Below are positions 1 to 9,092 of a DNA stretch of 62,012 bases, in pieces. How positions within the stretch are numbered: the first letter of the stretch is position 1; the number at the start of each line of letters is the position of its first letter. The stretch is from Planctomycetaceae bacterium (GTDB lineage: Bacteria; Planctomycetota; Planctomycetia; Planctomycetales; Planctomycetaceae), in contig JAKFVC010000026.1 of the NCBI GenBank assembly GCA_021732415.1, positions 1-62,012 of the forward strand. The letters are read 5' to 3'. A program made the position numbers and the translations under genes. The notes beneath the pieces were generated by a model. That model was not told the origin of the DNA, did not search any database, and saw only the letters and a list, made by a program, of their open reading frames with translations.

Positions 1-2
1 AA

Positions 3-34
3 CCCCTCTCCCCGGGGTACCAGGGCGAGGGGAG
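3..34. repeat. Dispersed repeat, left copy of a pair at the window ends
   Basis: A 32-bp GC-rich sequence matches the reverse complement of 61974-62005 with one mismatch, so the same repeat family sits at both ends of the window in opposite orientation. It is internally near-palindromic (CCCCTC towards one end, GAGGGG towards the other) and lies outside the genes. No function is visible; it looks like a dispersed intergenic repeat. Confidence 0.75.
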
Positions 35-80
35 AAACTGTCGCTGCGCTCCACTGTTTGGAACGGGTAGACTAACGCAA

Positions 81-117
81 ATGACACCCCGGTCTCACAT
101 TGAGACCGGGGTGTCAT
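81..117 (-). terminator. Strong hairpin downstream of the beta-helix protein gene
   Basis: A perfect 17-bp stem (arms 81-97 and 101-117) with a 3-nt loop lies 32 bp past the stop codon of the minus-strand gene at 149-7453. It has the position of a transcription terminator for that gene. Only a short T-rich stretch follows on the minus strand, so it may act as a weak intrinsic terminator or simply protect the mRNA 3' end. Confidence 0.65.
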
Positions 118-148
118 TCATTTTCAAAAATCCAGCTAACCAATCAGC

Positions 149-3100
149 TTACGGGATGAGGAACTGGAAGGTTCCCACCGCGACGCTGGTATCCCAACCG
201 AAGGGCAGTTCGCCGAAGATCGCGTTGTTGAACGGCACACCGTTGGCATTGGCGACTGGCGGCACGGGGCCGAAGTCTCCGACGAAGGTGTCACCGCTGA
301 TGAATCCGGCGGTATTGAAATCGCTTTCGATCCGGAAGGTGCTGTCACCCACACCGTCGTAGGCGAAGCCGAACGCACCACCGGGTGTGCCCGGAGCCGC
401 GAACGGTCCATTAGCACTAGCGAGGCGTTGAGCATTGCGGCGACGTGTGGGCGAGTTGAACGGTCCACCTGGAGCCGGTGCGAACAGACGCGACTTGAAG
501 ACCCCTTCGGCATTCGCATAACTGGCACCCACTGACGGGTCACCTGCGCTCCGGTCAGATTCACCGCGTGTCACGTCGAGAGCGTCACCTGTGTTGTTCT
601 TGAACACCATATTCAAGCGAGCCAGAGCATCACGTTGGAAGACTGTCGGGATAAAGTTGAGGGCATCCCAAACACCTTGTGACGTTGCGGGATCGACGGT
701 CGAAGTGAACGATTCGACCAGGACGTCCGAGCCAAAGTTACCACCGAAGGTACTGTCCGTGACACGAGCATTCACACGGCCATTACCCACCAGTCCGGCG
801 TTACCCACGCCAGCCGTACCGTTGCTGTACAGATTGGGTCCCGCACTGTTACTGGTACCGACTCGCAATACCAGGCCGGAACTCGGGAAGGCCCCCGGGC
901 TGCCGTTGTTGGTAATTGTATTGAACTGCAGATCCATGACCATATCCGGGGACACATTCAGGGCCCCGTCAGCCAGCAAAGCGGTACTGGCTGAGACATT
1001 CTGAGTCTGGTTGGCGGATGACGTATTCACAACATAGAAGCCTTCGCCGCTGTTCTCGGTAATCAAGTTTCCACCGGCGATCGTGCCATCTCCGAACTGC
1101 AGGAAGGTCGTCGCATTCACCTGGTTCAGCACGTCAACACCGCGGCCACCGTTGCTCACAATGCTGTTGCCGGTCGCGGTGATACTCAGGAAGGCGGTGC
1201 CGCTGGCGTTCAGCTCGAGTCCGTCGCCCCCGTTCACCCCGATCAAGTTCTGATTGAGAGTGACAGCGGTGGTGCTGTTGGCTTGACGGTTGACGATCTG
1301 CACGCCACCACCAACATTGTTCGTAATCGTATTGTTGGTGATGATGGCGATGCCACCGCGACTGCTCTCGATACCGAATCCGGTATTCCCATCGATCGTG
1401 TTGCTCAGCGGGTTACCGCCACCGTCGAAGCCGAGCTGACCGATGATCAATGCTGCAGTGTGTCCGTACGCTCCATCCAGGGCGATACCATTTCCGCCGT
1501 TATTCAGGATCTGGTTCTGGATCCACACGCCGGTCACATCGCGTTGATCGGTCGGATCGTTGATCTGTTCCGTCACCTGGATACCGTGGCTGCCGTTACC
1601 GCTGATCACGTTGTTGGTCAGATTGGCATTGATCTTCGAATCGGCCTGAACTTCCATATGAATACCGCGGTTCGTATTGTTGTTGATGTTGTTGTCCGCG
1701 ATATTGAATGTCGTCGTCTGATTGCCGTTGGCCACGGTGATGTCGAGTCCGTCGTCGCCGTTGTTATTCAGGTCACTGTTCGTGATGCTCACGTTGGTGA
1801 TGTTGGCATCGCCCAGCTTATTGAACGAGATACCGTCCCCACCGTTGTTGGACGCGATATTCTGATCGAGCGTCAGGTCATTGATCAGTGAATTGCCATC
1901 GTTCGTGAGCACGATACCGCGTCCGGCATTGCCGAGCGTCGCGTCGGTGGCGTCACCGATGATGTTGTTACTGATCACCGATGCGGTCAGTTGAGCAGTA
2001 GACGGCATCAGGATATTGGTCGAACGCAGGCGAATGTTGACACCGTCACCCTGGAAGGTGGCGTTGCTGTTGGCCGTCCGGGTGATCGTGTTGTTCTCGA
2101 TGTCCACGACTCCCGTAGAAGAGTTCTGCAGTGTCAGAGCCACGCCTGCACCCACGTTCTGATCGAACGTGTTACCGTCAGCGGTCGTCGCACCACCGAT
2201 CGTCAGATCAACCGCACCGTCGGTGGAAGTGATACCGACGCCGAAGCTCTGATTCTGAGAAATCGTGTTGTCCTGGATCGTTGCCAGCAGGTGGACGTTC
2301 TGACCCAGGGTTGCCAGGATACCGGCTCCCACACCGTTGTTGCCGTTGCCATTGATGGTATTGCCTGAGATCTCATGTCCGATGCCGGTGTTGCCGAAAT
2401 CGATGTTCGTGACCGGAATCCCGCCCGTGGCGGCGATACCCAGGCCACTCAGCGTGTTGCCCGAGATCACGTTATCCGTAATGGCACCACTGACATTGCT
2501 GGTGGCCGTGTTGAACTGCAAACCGGCTGCACCATTGCCCTGGATGGCGTTGGCGTCCACCAGAACATCGCTCAGATCCGAATTCGTCAGATCGAATACC
2601 ACACCGTTCTGCGTATTGTTGTTGATCCCCAGGTTGTTGGTGATCGCGAAGTCGGTCGTCGGGGCCGTATTCAACACCACATGCACACCGCTGCCGGTGT
2701 TCGAGTTGATCTGCAGGTTGTTGTCGATCTGGAACAGCGTGGCATCCGAGTTCGCCAGGCTGAACAGGATACCGTCACCACCGTTGCTGTTGATCGTGTT
2801 GTTAGTGATCAAGCCGTTATTGATATGGCTGCCGTTCGCTGCCGCCAGTCGCACGCCTTGCAGCGTGTTGTTGTTCACGGTGGCATCTTGCACGGTAAGG
2901 GCATTGACTGTGGAGTTATTCAGATCCACATTGATACCCTGGCCAGCGTTGTTACTGAAGATGCCGCTGAAGGTCAGGCTGTTGATGGTGAGGTTGGTTC
3001 CGATGATATTCACACCGGCACCACCGTTGTTCGAGACGTTACCCGAGATCGTGGATGTCGTCTGAGCACCGTTCGAAGCATTGAACAGGATACCGCCCAG

Positions 3101-6100
3101 CCCGTTGTTGCTGACGATGTTGTCACCCGTCATCAACAGGTTGGCGGCCGTGTTGGGACCGTCCACCAGGAAGTTGATGCCGTAGCCGGCGTTGTTCGAG
3201 GCCGAAGCACCGTTGGTCATCCGGAGCGTCAACGATCCACTGTTCAACGAGGTCATGTTGAATCCGTCAGCACGGTTGTTATCCACACCCGTGCCGTCGA
3301 AGGTCAGGTCGGCCACCGAGCCCAGGCCGTTCACGTTGCCGCGAACGCCGTTCCCAGCCACCACAGTACCATTGTTAGAGAAGGCACCCCCGACGAATCC
3401 GCCGGTGACTGATCCACCGCCAGTGACGGTAAAGCCCAGTCCGTCGCCACGCTGGTTGCTGTCGACGATCGTCCCGTTGCCGTTGAAGTTGATTCCCGAT
3501 CCGACCCCGGACACCGCGGCCCGAATGCCGTCATTACGGTTGCCGCTGATCGTGCCAGTCGTCAGATTCACATCGATATTGGCCCCTGATGTCGCGGCCA
3601 GATTCACACCGTCGCGAGTCAAGCCGCTCGTGAGTCCGTTGCTGTCGACATTGGCGTTCGTCAGGCTCAGGCTGGCAGTCGTGCCCGCGGCATCAGCCGT
3701 CAGCTTGACACCGTTGCCCCCGCTGTTAGAAATTGCCGCATTCGCAAAGCTGAAGTCGAGATTGGCACCCGCCTGAACATTCAGCAGTGCACCGTCGCTG
3801 CCGGCATTGCTCGCTGCGGTTCCATCCAGGGCCACATCGGCAGTGCTGCCGGCCCCTGAAACCAACCCGTCGACGGCATTGCTGCCGGCATTCGCAAACG
3901 TGCCGCCGACCAGCGTACCGGTCAGCTCGCCACCGTTGTTGACTTCAAAGTGCAAACCATCACCACCCGCATCGTTACCGGCCGTGTTGGTCATGGTCAA
4001 AGTATTGACTGAGTTATTGACCAGCAACTCGATGGCATTGCGGTGCAGGCTGCCGGCATCTTGTCCGGCATTGGTGAACCCGCCACCGTTAAACGTACCG
4101 TCGAACGTCGAACCATTCGTACTGCTGACGAACAGCCCGTCGTCGTTGGAGTTATTGACCGTGACATTCGTGAAGTTCAGGCTGGCCGTAGCCGAGTTGT
4201 CCAGAACCCCGTGAACGCCGCTGTTACCGCTGGTGTTGAATGACCCACCCGAGGCGGTCGCATTGAACGTACCGCTGTTGGACACGTTGAAGAGCAATCC
4301 ATCAAGCCCGCTGTTGTCGGCGGTCGTGTTGGTCAAAGCCAGAGTTCCGACCGAACCTGCACCGCTGACATTCGCCTGAATGGCGTTGATCGGGCTGTCG
4401 TTGAAATTGCCGCCCGTGACAGTCACATCCAGTGTCGCATTGTTCTGGGCCGTCATCAACAACCCGTTCTGACCGCTGTTGTTGCCAGCCGTGTTGGTCA
4501 GGTTCAGAGTGCCGTCCGAGTTGTCCATCGCGATTTCCACCGCGTTGCGATTCGGGCTCGCGGCATTCAAGCCGGAATTAGCGAACGAACCGTTTGTGAA
4601 GATTCCACTGAAGCTCGACTGATTCGAGCCGGTGATGAACAGACCGTCGGCCATCGAATTAGCGACGGATGTTCCATCAAAGTCGAGTGACGCCAGCGAC
4701 TGATTGTCGATCAGGCCGCGAATACCGTGGTTGCCGCTGTTGTCAAACGATCCGCCAGTTCCCGTGGCTCCGAAACCACCGCCATTCTGAGCACGGAAGA
4801 TCATCCCGTCCGAACCGCTGTTGGAGGCGTCGATATCGGTCATGGTCAACAAGACACCGCTGCCAAAGCCATCGACGGTCGCATTAATCGCGTCGACACT
4901 GTTACTCGCAAAGCTGCCATTGCCGAAGTTCGCATTCAGCGTGGCACCCGATTGAACATTCAGCAACAGGCCGTTCGCTCCGTTGTTAGCCGCTGAGAAA
5001 TTGGCCGCACCAACCGTCAATCCCGAGATCGTGGCTTGCGACCCGCTGGCGAGTGTCAGATTGACGCCGTTCACACCGTTGTTCGAAAAATCACCGTCTT
5101 CAATCCCGACGTTGAAGATGCTGTTATTAGTCGCAGTGACCTTCATACCATCCAGGGCGGCACCCGTCGTGACACTCCGTTGGAGAGCCAGGTTGACAGT
5201 GCTGGAGTTATCGATGCTACCCAGGATGCCGTTGGCGGCAGCGTTGGACATGTCAAAATCAATCAGGTCCGCATTGATGAGCGAGCCATCCGCAACCAGG
5301 AACTTGTATCCATTGGCTCCGGCATTGGCTCCGGAGGTCGGGTCGATGGTCAGATTCAGAGTCGAACCACCCGTGACAGTTTGATCCACGGCGTCCTGAC
5401 CGGCCCCCGAGAAATCGCCGTTGGTGACGGCCACATTAAAGAGCGAGCCATTCGTGAGTTCGATATGGAGACCGTCGATCCCGGCATTGGCTGCCGGAGT
5501 ATCGGTCATCGTCAAGGTGTTTGGATTCGCCGAGTTGTCGGCCAGCACCCGTACGCCATCGAGACCGCTGTTACTGAAATTCCCGTTATTGATGTCAGCC
5601 GCAATGATGGCTCCATCACTGGAATCAACCACCAAACCATTCCCGAAGCTGTTCTGGGCCGTGGTATCACGCATGGCGACATTGAGAGAACTGCCGGGAT
5701 TGACCGCAGTCAAGCGCATGCCATCACCCGACGTGGAACCATCAAACGTACTGCTGAGGATCTGACCCGTAAACGCTCCGCCGTTGCTGGCCGTTACGTC
5801 CAGGCCGGACATGTTGCCCGATGCCAGGAAAGTATCGATGTTGGCGACGATCTCGGAGTTGTTGGCCAGAATCGACAAGGCCTGATCGGTACCGGTCACC
5901 GAGCCGATGTTCGTGATGTCGAGGTTCAACGGAGCCGTGTTGACATTGGAAATCTGCACACCCGGACCGAACCCACCATCAATCGTCGCGGTGTTGATCG
6001 TACCCTGGCCGGCGGCATTGCTGAGGAGAATTCCACCCAGGCCTGGCGTATTGATATCCAGGTTGTTGAGATTGAAGTCAGTGATTCCGCTGCCGAAGAT

Positions 6101-7453
6101 CGCGGCACCAGTCGGGCTGTTGATGTGGAAGGAGGAGACCTCGTTGTTATTCGCGAGAGTCACCGCATTGCCACCGCTGTTGGTGATAATCGGAGTATCC
6201 AGAGGATCAGCGCTGAGACCATTCGGATCTGTGGCGGTCGTCGGCAGCGTAAAGGTCCCCTGGATCGCAACCTTGCCAAACTGAGCATACGCATCAAACA
6301 GGTGTTCGATACCTTCACCCAGGAAGCGTTGATTGTCCTTCAGAGTAATACCGCCGTCGTACGGGGTTCCATCACCGTGCCGCACGAGGATGAAGTCAGC
6401 AGCCGGCACACCTTCAGCACCCGCCAGGGTCTGGAAGGGATGTTCGACGGTACCGTCTCCACCAGGAGCGGCCGCACTGTCGACCCAGGCCACTTCCAGC
6501 TTGTGATGGTCACCCGGATCACGCGCCACGACCTTGATCGGGGCCTGATAGGCATTCGTCGCAATACGCCAGTTACGTTGGACTGGCAGGTACATCCGCT
6601 CGCGGCTGGTCAGATTCGGGAAAGCCCGGATCGGACGGCCGCCGCCCAGGCGGATATCGACGATCAAATTGACCAGGGTCCCGAACGTGCGGTCATCCGT
6701 CACTTGTCCCTGCACCGACAGGTCGTCGCTCAATTGAGCTTCCAGACGGCCGCGGAACCCTTCGACATCCTTGTGACTGTTCGAATTGTAAGCGTAGTAG
6801 CCAGCATACGCTCGCAACCATTGGGCATCTTGCGAGACCGGGACGCCGACTTCAGCATCTCCACCCTGCAGAGCCTCGAGGAAATTCCCCATGCCCGGGA
6901 AGAAGATGCGGTTGTTCTGGAAGAACGGATCACCGGTGATACTTCCACCGGGCAAGGTCGTCTGCGCATTCGAAACGGGAAAGTAGGCGTTGGCCCGCGC
7001 ATCGAAGAAGGTACCGATCGATTCCAAGCTGGTTGTCACCTGGCCGAAGCCGGTGTTGTGCTGGGTGCGATCGTAATCGTAAAACACGGCACCACCGAAG
7101 AAGCGATCCCAGTTGGTGTTGTATCCACGCACACCCAGGCCGCCGATCCCACCCAGGTGACCATCGTCGGTGACGATCAGCCGCATATCGGAATACCATA
7201 AGGTATCCGACCCAAACTCATTGAACGGGATCCAGCCGCCAAACTGGCTGAAGCCGTTGTCGTTCCAGCCGACACCGTTGCCAACGGTGTGATTGAGGCG
7301 GAAATAACCACCCTGACCACCGACATTGACACGTCCTGCGACATCATCCCCCGTTGAGTCGGGGTCAGTTGGCGCAATGAGCGGGGCTTGGAAGCCCATC
7401 GCTAACATGGCCAGCATCGCGAAACTGATTAAACAAGTGCGGGTCATCGACAT
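149..7453 (-). CDS. Inverse-autotransporter-like barrel with giant beta-helix passenger
   Basis: The predicted protein has 2434 residues. It begins with a signal peptide (basic MSMTRT start, then a Leu/Ala/Met-rich core ending near GFQAP). Residues about 45-310 are rich in alternating aromatic and Gly residues (GRVNVGGQGGYFRLNH, FFGGAVFYDYDRTQHN) and resemble the barrel of inverse autotransporters (intimin/invasin type, type Ve secretion). A short linker with the phrase HPFQTLAGA, usual at the entrance of pectate-lyase-like helices, is followed by some 1800 residues of imperfect ~20-residue turns with NNGxDG-like loops, typical of a right-handed parallel beta-helix. The C-terminus is Pro/Gly-rich. 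The ATG at 7453 is preferred because GGAGAG lies 9 nt upstream; a TTG at 7474 in the same frame is less likely. The predicted location is the outer membrane, with the helix exposed. The family assignment is by eye; the helix is safer than the barrel. Confidence 0.8.
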   Translation of the reverse strand: MSMTRTCLISFAMLAMLAMGFQAPLIAPTDPDSTGDDVAGRVNVGGQGGYFRLNHTVGNGVGWNDNGFSQFGGWIPFNEFGSDTLWYSDMRLIVTDDGHLGGIGGLGVRGYNTNWDRFFGGAVFYDYDRTQHNTGFGQVTTSLESIGTFFDARANAYFPVSNAQTTLPGGSITGDPFFQNNRIFFPGMGNFLEALQGGDAEVGVPVSQDAQWLRAYAGYYAYNSNSHKDVEGFRGRLEAQLSDDLSVQGQVTDDRTFGTLVNLIVDIRLGGGRPIRAFPNLTSRERMYLPVQRNWRIATNAYQAPIKVVARDPGDHHKLEVAWVDSAAAPGGDGTVEHPFQTLAGAEGVPAADFILVRHGDGTPYDGGITLKDNQRFLGEGIEHLFDAYAQFGKVAIQGTFTLPTTATDPNGLSADPLDTPIITNSGGNAVTLANNNEVSSFHINSPTGAAIFGSGITDFNLNNLDINTPGLGGILLSNAAGQGTINTATIDGGFGPGVQISNVNTAPLNLDITNIGSVTGTDQALSILANNSEIVANIDTFLASGNMSGLDVTASNGGAFTGQILSSTFDGSTSGDGMRLTAVNPGSSLNVAMRDTTAQNSFGNGLVVDSSDGAIIAADINNGNFSNSGLDGVRVLADNSANPNTLTMTDTPAANAGIDGLHIELTNGSLFNVAVTNGDFSGAGQDAVDQTVTGGSTLNLTIDPTSGANAGANGYKFLVADGSLINADLIDFDMSNAAANGILGSIDNSSTVNLALQRSVTTGAALDGMKVTATNNSIFNVGIEDGDFSNNGVNGVNLTLASGSQATISGLTVGAANFSAANNGANGLLLNVQSGATLNANFGNGSFASNSVDAINATVDGFGSGVLLTMTDIDASNSGSDGMIFRAQNGGGFGATGTGGSFDNSGNHGIRGLIDNQSLASLDFDGTSVANSMADGLFITGSNQSSFSGIFTNGSFANSGLNAASPNRNAVEIAMDNSDGTLNLTNTAGNNSGQNGLLMTAQNNATLDVTVTGGNFNDSPINAIQANVSGAGSVGTLALTNTTADNSGLDGLLFNVSNSGTFNATASGGSFNTSGNSGVHGVLDNSATASLNFTNVTVNNSNDDGLFVSSTNGSTFDGTFNGGGFTNAGQDAGSLHRNAIELLVNNSVNTLTMTNTAGNDAGGDGLHFEVNNGGELTGTLVGGTFANAGSNAVDGLVSGAGSTADVALDGTAASNAGSDGALLNVQAGANLDFSFANAAISNSGGNGVKLTADAAGTTASLSLTNANVDSNGLTSGLTRDGVNLAATSGANIDVNLTTGTISGNRNDGIRAAVSGVGSGINFNGNGTIVDSNQRGDGLGFTVTGGGSVTGGFVGGAFSNNGTVVAGNGVRGNVNGLGSVADLTFDGTGVDNNRADGFNMTSLNSGSLTLRMTNGASASNNAGYGINFLVDGPNTAANLLMTGDNIVSNNGLGGILFNASNGAQTTSTISGNVSNNGGAGVNIIGTNLTINSLTFSGIFSNNAGQGINVDLNNSTVNALTVQDATVNNNTLQGVRLAAANGSHINNGLITNNTINSNGGDGILFSLANSDATLFQIDNNLQINSNTGSGVHVVLNTAPTTDFAITNNLGINNNTQNGVVFDLTNSDLSDVLVDANAIQGNGAAGLQFNTATSNVSGAITDNVISGNTLSGLGIAATGGIPVTNIDFGNTGIGHEISGNTINGNGNNGVGAGILATLGQNVHLLATIQDNTISQNQSFGVGITSTDGAVDLTIGGATTADGNTFDQNVGAGVALTLQNSSTGVVDIENNTITRTANSNATFQGDGVNIRLRSTNILMPSTAQLTASVISNNIIGDATDATLGNAGRGIVLTNDGNSLINDLTLDQNIASNNGGDGISFNKLGDANITNVSITNSDLNNNGDDGLDITVANGNQTTTFNIADNNINNNTNRGIHMEVQADSKINANLTNNVISGNGSHGIQVTEQINDPTDQRDVTGVWIQNQILNNGGNGIALDGAYGHTAALIIGQLGFDGGGNPLSNTIDGNTGFGIESSRGGIAIITNNTITNNVGGGVQIVNRQANSTTAVTLNQNLIGVNGGDGLELNASGTAFLSITATGNSIVSNGGRGVDVLNQVNATTFLQFGDGTIAGGNLITENSGEGFYVVNTSSANQTQNVSASTALLADGALNVSPDMVMDLQFNTITNNGSPGAFPSSGLVLRVGTSNSAGPNLYSNGTAGVGNAGLVGNGRVNARVTDSTFGGNFGSDVLVESFTSTVDPATSQGVWDALNFIPTVFQRDALARLNMVFKNNTGDALDVTRGESDRSAGDPSVGASYANAEGVFKSRLFAPAPGGPFNSPTRRRNAQRLASANGPFAAPGTPGGAFGFAYDGVGDSTFRIESDFNTAGFISGDTFVGDFGPVPPVANANGVPFNNAIFGELPFGWDTSVAVGTFQFLIP

Positions 7454-7848
7454 GAGTCTGTCTCTCCAGATCAACTACCTCACCACGGTGCGTCGAACTC
7501 CGATGGCGCGGTCTGGACGGAGCCCCTAAGGTCCACCAATAGATGGACCGGCTCTGGTCAAAACGACGGTTGTTCTGATTCTTCGGATAAAACCGGAAGT
7601 CACATTGAATCAAAGAGGTGCGGTTGTAACGCTTTTGGTAATTGTGCGGAGAATGCCCATAGATCGGATCCTACTGAAATGACCCGAAACACCATGTCTT
7701 CCGTGAATTCCGCATCACGCATAGATGACTGGGTATTTGGGGAAGAATGAATGGCGCAGAAGTCGACCTACTGAGGGCTTTGCGGCGTCTGGAACCACCA
7801 AGTAATTTGGGTCGACTAGTTAGAATTTCGGAGACTCAACGATCATGC
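7454..7848. other. Intergenic region upstream of the beta-helix gene
   Basis: No convincing gene is seen here. It contains the 5' leader of the minus-strand beta-helix gene, with the ribosome-binding site just upstream of 7453, and a small 6-bp hairpin at 7530-7549. Short plus-strand frames in the area have Arg/Ser-rich translations that look non-coding. Confidence 0.5.
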
Positions 7849-7910
7849 CGTAGCGTGACTCTCCAGAGTCGGGCGAACTCCGCAGTAGCGGAATCTCGTA
7901 AGAGTTCCGC
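7849..7910. repeat. Two short palindromes of a dispersed family
   Basis: The first (7849-7877) contains GACTCTCCAGAGTC next to GGGCGAA. It is related, in reverse orientation, to the two palindromes at 59057-59126 that carry CGCCCGACTC. The second (7888-7910) is a 9-bp imperfect stem, GCGGAATCTC with GAGTTCCGC, around a GTAA loop. Both are outside genes and look like planctomycete-type dispersed palindromes. Confidence 0.5.
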
Positions 7911-8083
7911 CCCTTCGGCAGACTCACAATCAAGACCGCAATCGAGACATGTTAGGCGGCGACAGTCCGGTCGCGGGGCGCCGGCCGATCGGCGTTGCGA
8001 AGGAGGCGCGTTACTCGCTGCAATCTTTGAAATCTTGGGACTGACGATTCCAATTCTTCTCCCGCTCGCCACCTCGCGGATTC

Positions 8084-8652
8084 TTGGATCTCTTTGAATG
8101 CCCAAGTTTCTCCGTGGCCGACGCTGCGAGCGTCGGCGGACACAGACGCCGGCAGCGTCTGCCACGGGCGCTGGATCTGGATTGTTACGGCGCGACTTCT
8201 TTGAACTCTTCGATTTCTTTGAATTCTTCACCCACCAGAAATCAGGCGACATATTTCTGGCGCGACTTCTTTGAACTCTTTGAACTCTTTGACCGCTTCG
8301 AATGCCCAAGTGCCCCCGTGGCCGACCCTGCGAGCGTCGGCGGACACAGACGCTGGCAGAGTCTGCCACGGGGCTGGAACTGGATTGTTACGGCGCGGCT
8401 TCTTTGAACTCTTCGATTTCTTTGAATTCTTCACCCACCAGAAATCAGGCGACATATTTCTGGCGCGACTTCTTTGAACTCTTTGAACTCTTTGACCGCT
8501 TCGAATGCCCAAGTGCCCCCGTGGCCGACCCTGCGAGCGTCGGCGGACACAGACGCTGGCAGCGTCTGCCACGGGGGCTGAAACTGGATTGTTACGGCGC
8601 GACTTCTTTGAACTCTTCGACTTCTTTGAATTCTTCAACTACCAGAAATCAA
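8084..8652. repeat. Tandem repeat, unit about 204 bp, nearly three copies
   Basis: The marker AATGCCCAAG recurs at 8097, 8301 and 8504, giving periods of 204 and 203 bp. Each unit has two parts. One is a GC-rich block with nested inverted repeats (CCGTGGC with GCCACGG, and GACGCTGGCAGCGTC inside). The other is a T-rich block with repeated TTTGAACTCTT or TTTGAATTCTT motifs. The first copy is incomplete and more diverged. Reading frames on both strands arise from the repeat itself and give Lys/Ser- or Phe/Asn-rich low-complexity translations, so the array is treated as non-coding. Confidence 0.85.
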
Positions 8653-8840
8653 GTGAGCCCCGTGCCGTGACGGGCTGTTGATTTAATCGGCATGCAAACA
8701 CAATGGCAGTGTAACGACTCTGAACGGGGATGCGATTTACGCGTCCACACCTATGTTCAACGGATAACAACTGCGGCGAAAACGAAAATACGCGATTGGG
8801 ACTTGATTAAATCAACTAACCGTCACGGCACGGGGCTCAC
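8653..8840. mobile_element. 188-bp MITE-like element with 35-bp terminal inverted repeats
   Basis: The arms 8653-8687 and 8805-8840 are reverse complements with only two or three differences, starting from GTGAGCCCCGTGCCGTGACG and ending with TTGATTTAATC. They enclose about 117 bp with no reading frame. The first 18 bases of the arm recur alone at 10693-10710, so the terminus is dispersed. Size, non-coding core and long terminal inverted repeats fit a miniature inverted-repeat element. No clear target-site duplication was found, so a plain long hairpin remains possible. Confidence 0.55.
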
Positions 8841-9090
8841 CTAATGTCGAGGGTATTTCGAGCGTCTTGGGAATGAGTTCCTCGCTCTCCCAAGCGGCTG
8901 GGAAGACTTCCCCACGCTCAATTTCTACCAGTTCGGGGCCAGATCCCAAAATCTCGAAACATCGCCAACCCCTGAGTTGAGATTCACGAGGTGAGTCTCG
9001 CGGGATATAAACCCATAAGAAATCAGCAGTTCGGCAACAGCCAGGATGAGGCTGTGCGCCCTCGAACTCGCGGACGAGTTCTCGTTCCAA
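8812..9090 (-). CDS. Possible small protein of unknown function
   Basis: A 92-codon frame starts with TTG 2 nt after the stop of the PP2C gene and ends inside the right arm of the MITE-like element, so its last ~10 residues come from the repeat. The middle (DFLWVYIPRD, CFEILGSG, VEIERGEVFPAAW) looks like real protein sequence with mixed hydrophobic and charged residues. However, there is no ATG and no clear ribosome-binding site. If real, it is translationally coupled to the phosphatase and its C-terminus was altered by insertion of the element. No family is recognised. Confidence 0.35.
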   Translation of the reverse strand: MERELVREFEGAQPHPGCCRTADFLWVYIPRDSPRESQLRGWRCFEILGSGPELVEIERGEVFPAAWESEELIPKTLEIPSTLGEPRAVTVS

Positions 9091-9092
9091 GG

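Noticed and set aside
5036-7201. Plus-strand open frame of 721 codons antisense to the beta-helix gene
   Set aside because: The minus strand encodes a signal peptide, barrel-like part and regular helix turns. The plus-strand translation is Arg/Gly/His-rich without any domain.
7747-8638. Several reading frames of 100-180 codons on both strands
   Set aside because: They run through the tandem repeats and palindromes and give Arg/Ser- or Lys-rich repetitive translations.
8084-8652. Possible CRISPR array
   Set aside because: Units are about 204 bp and nearly identical along their whole length, with no short repeats separated by unique spacers and no cas gene nearby.
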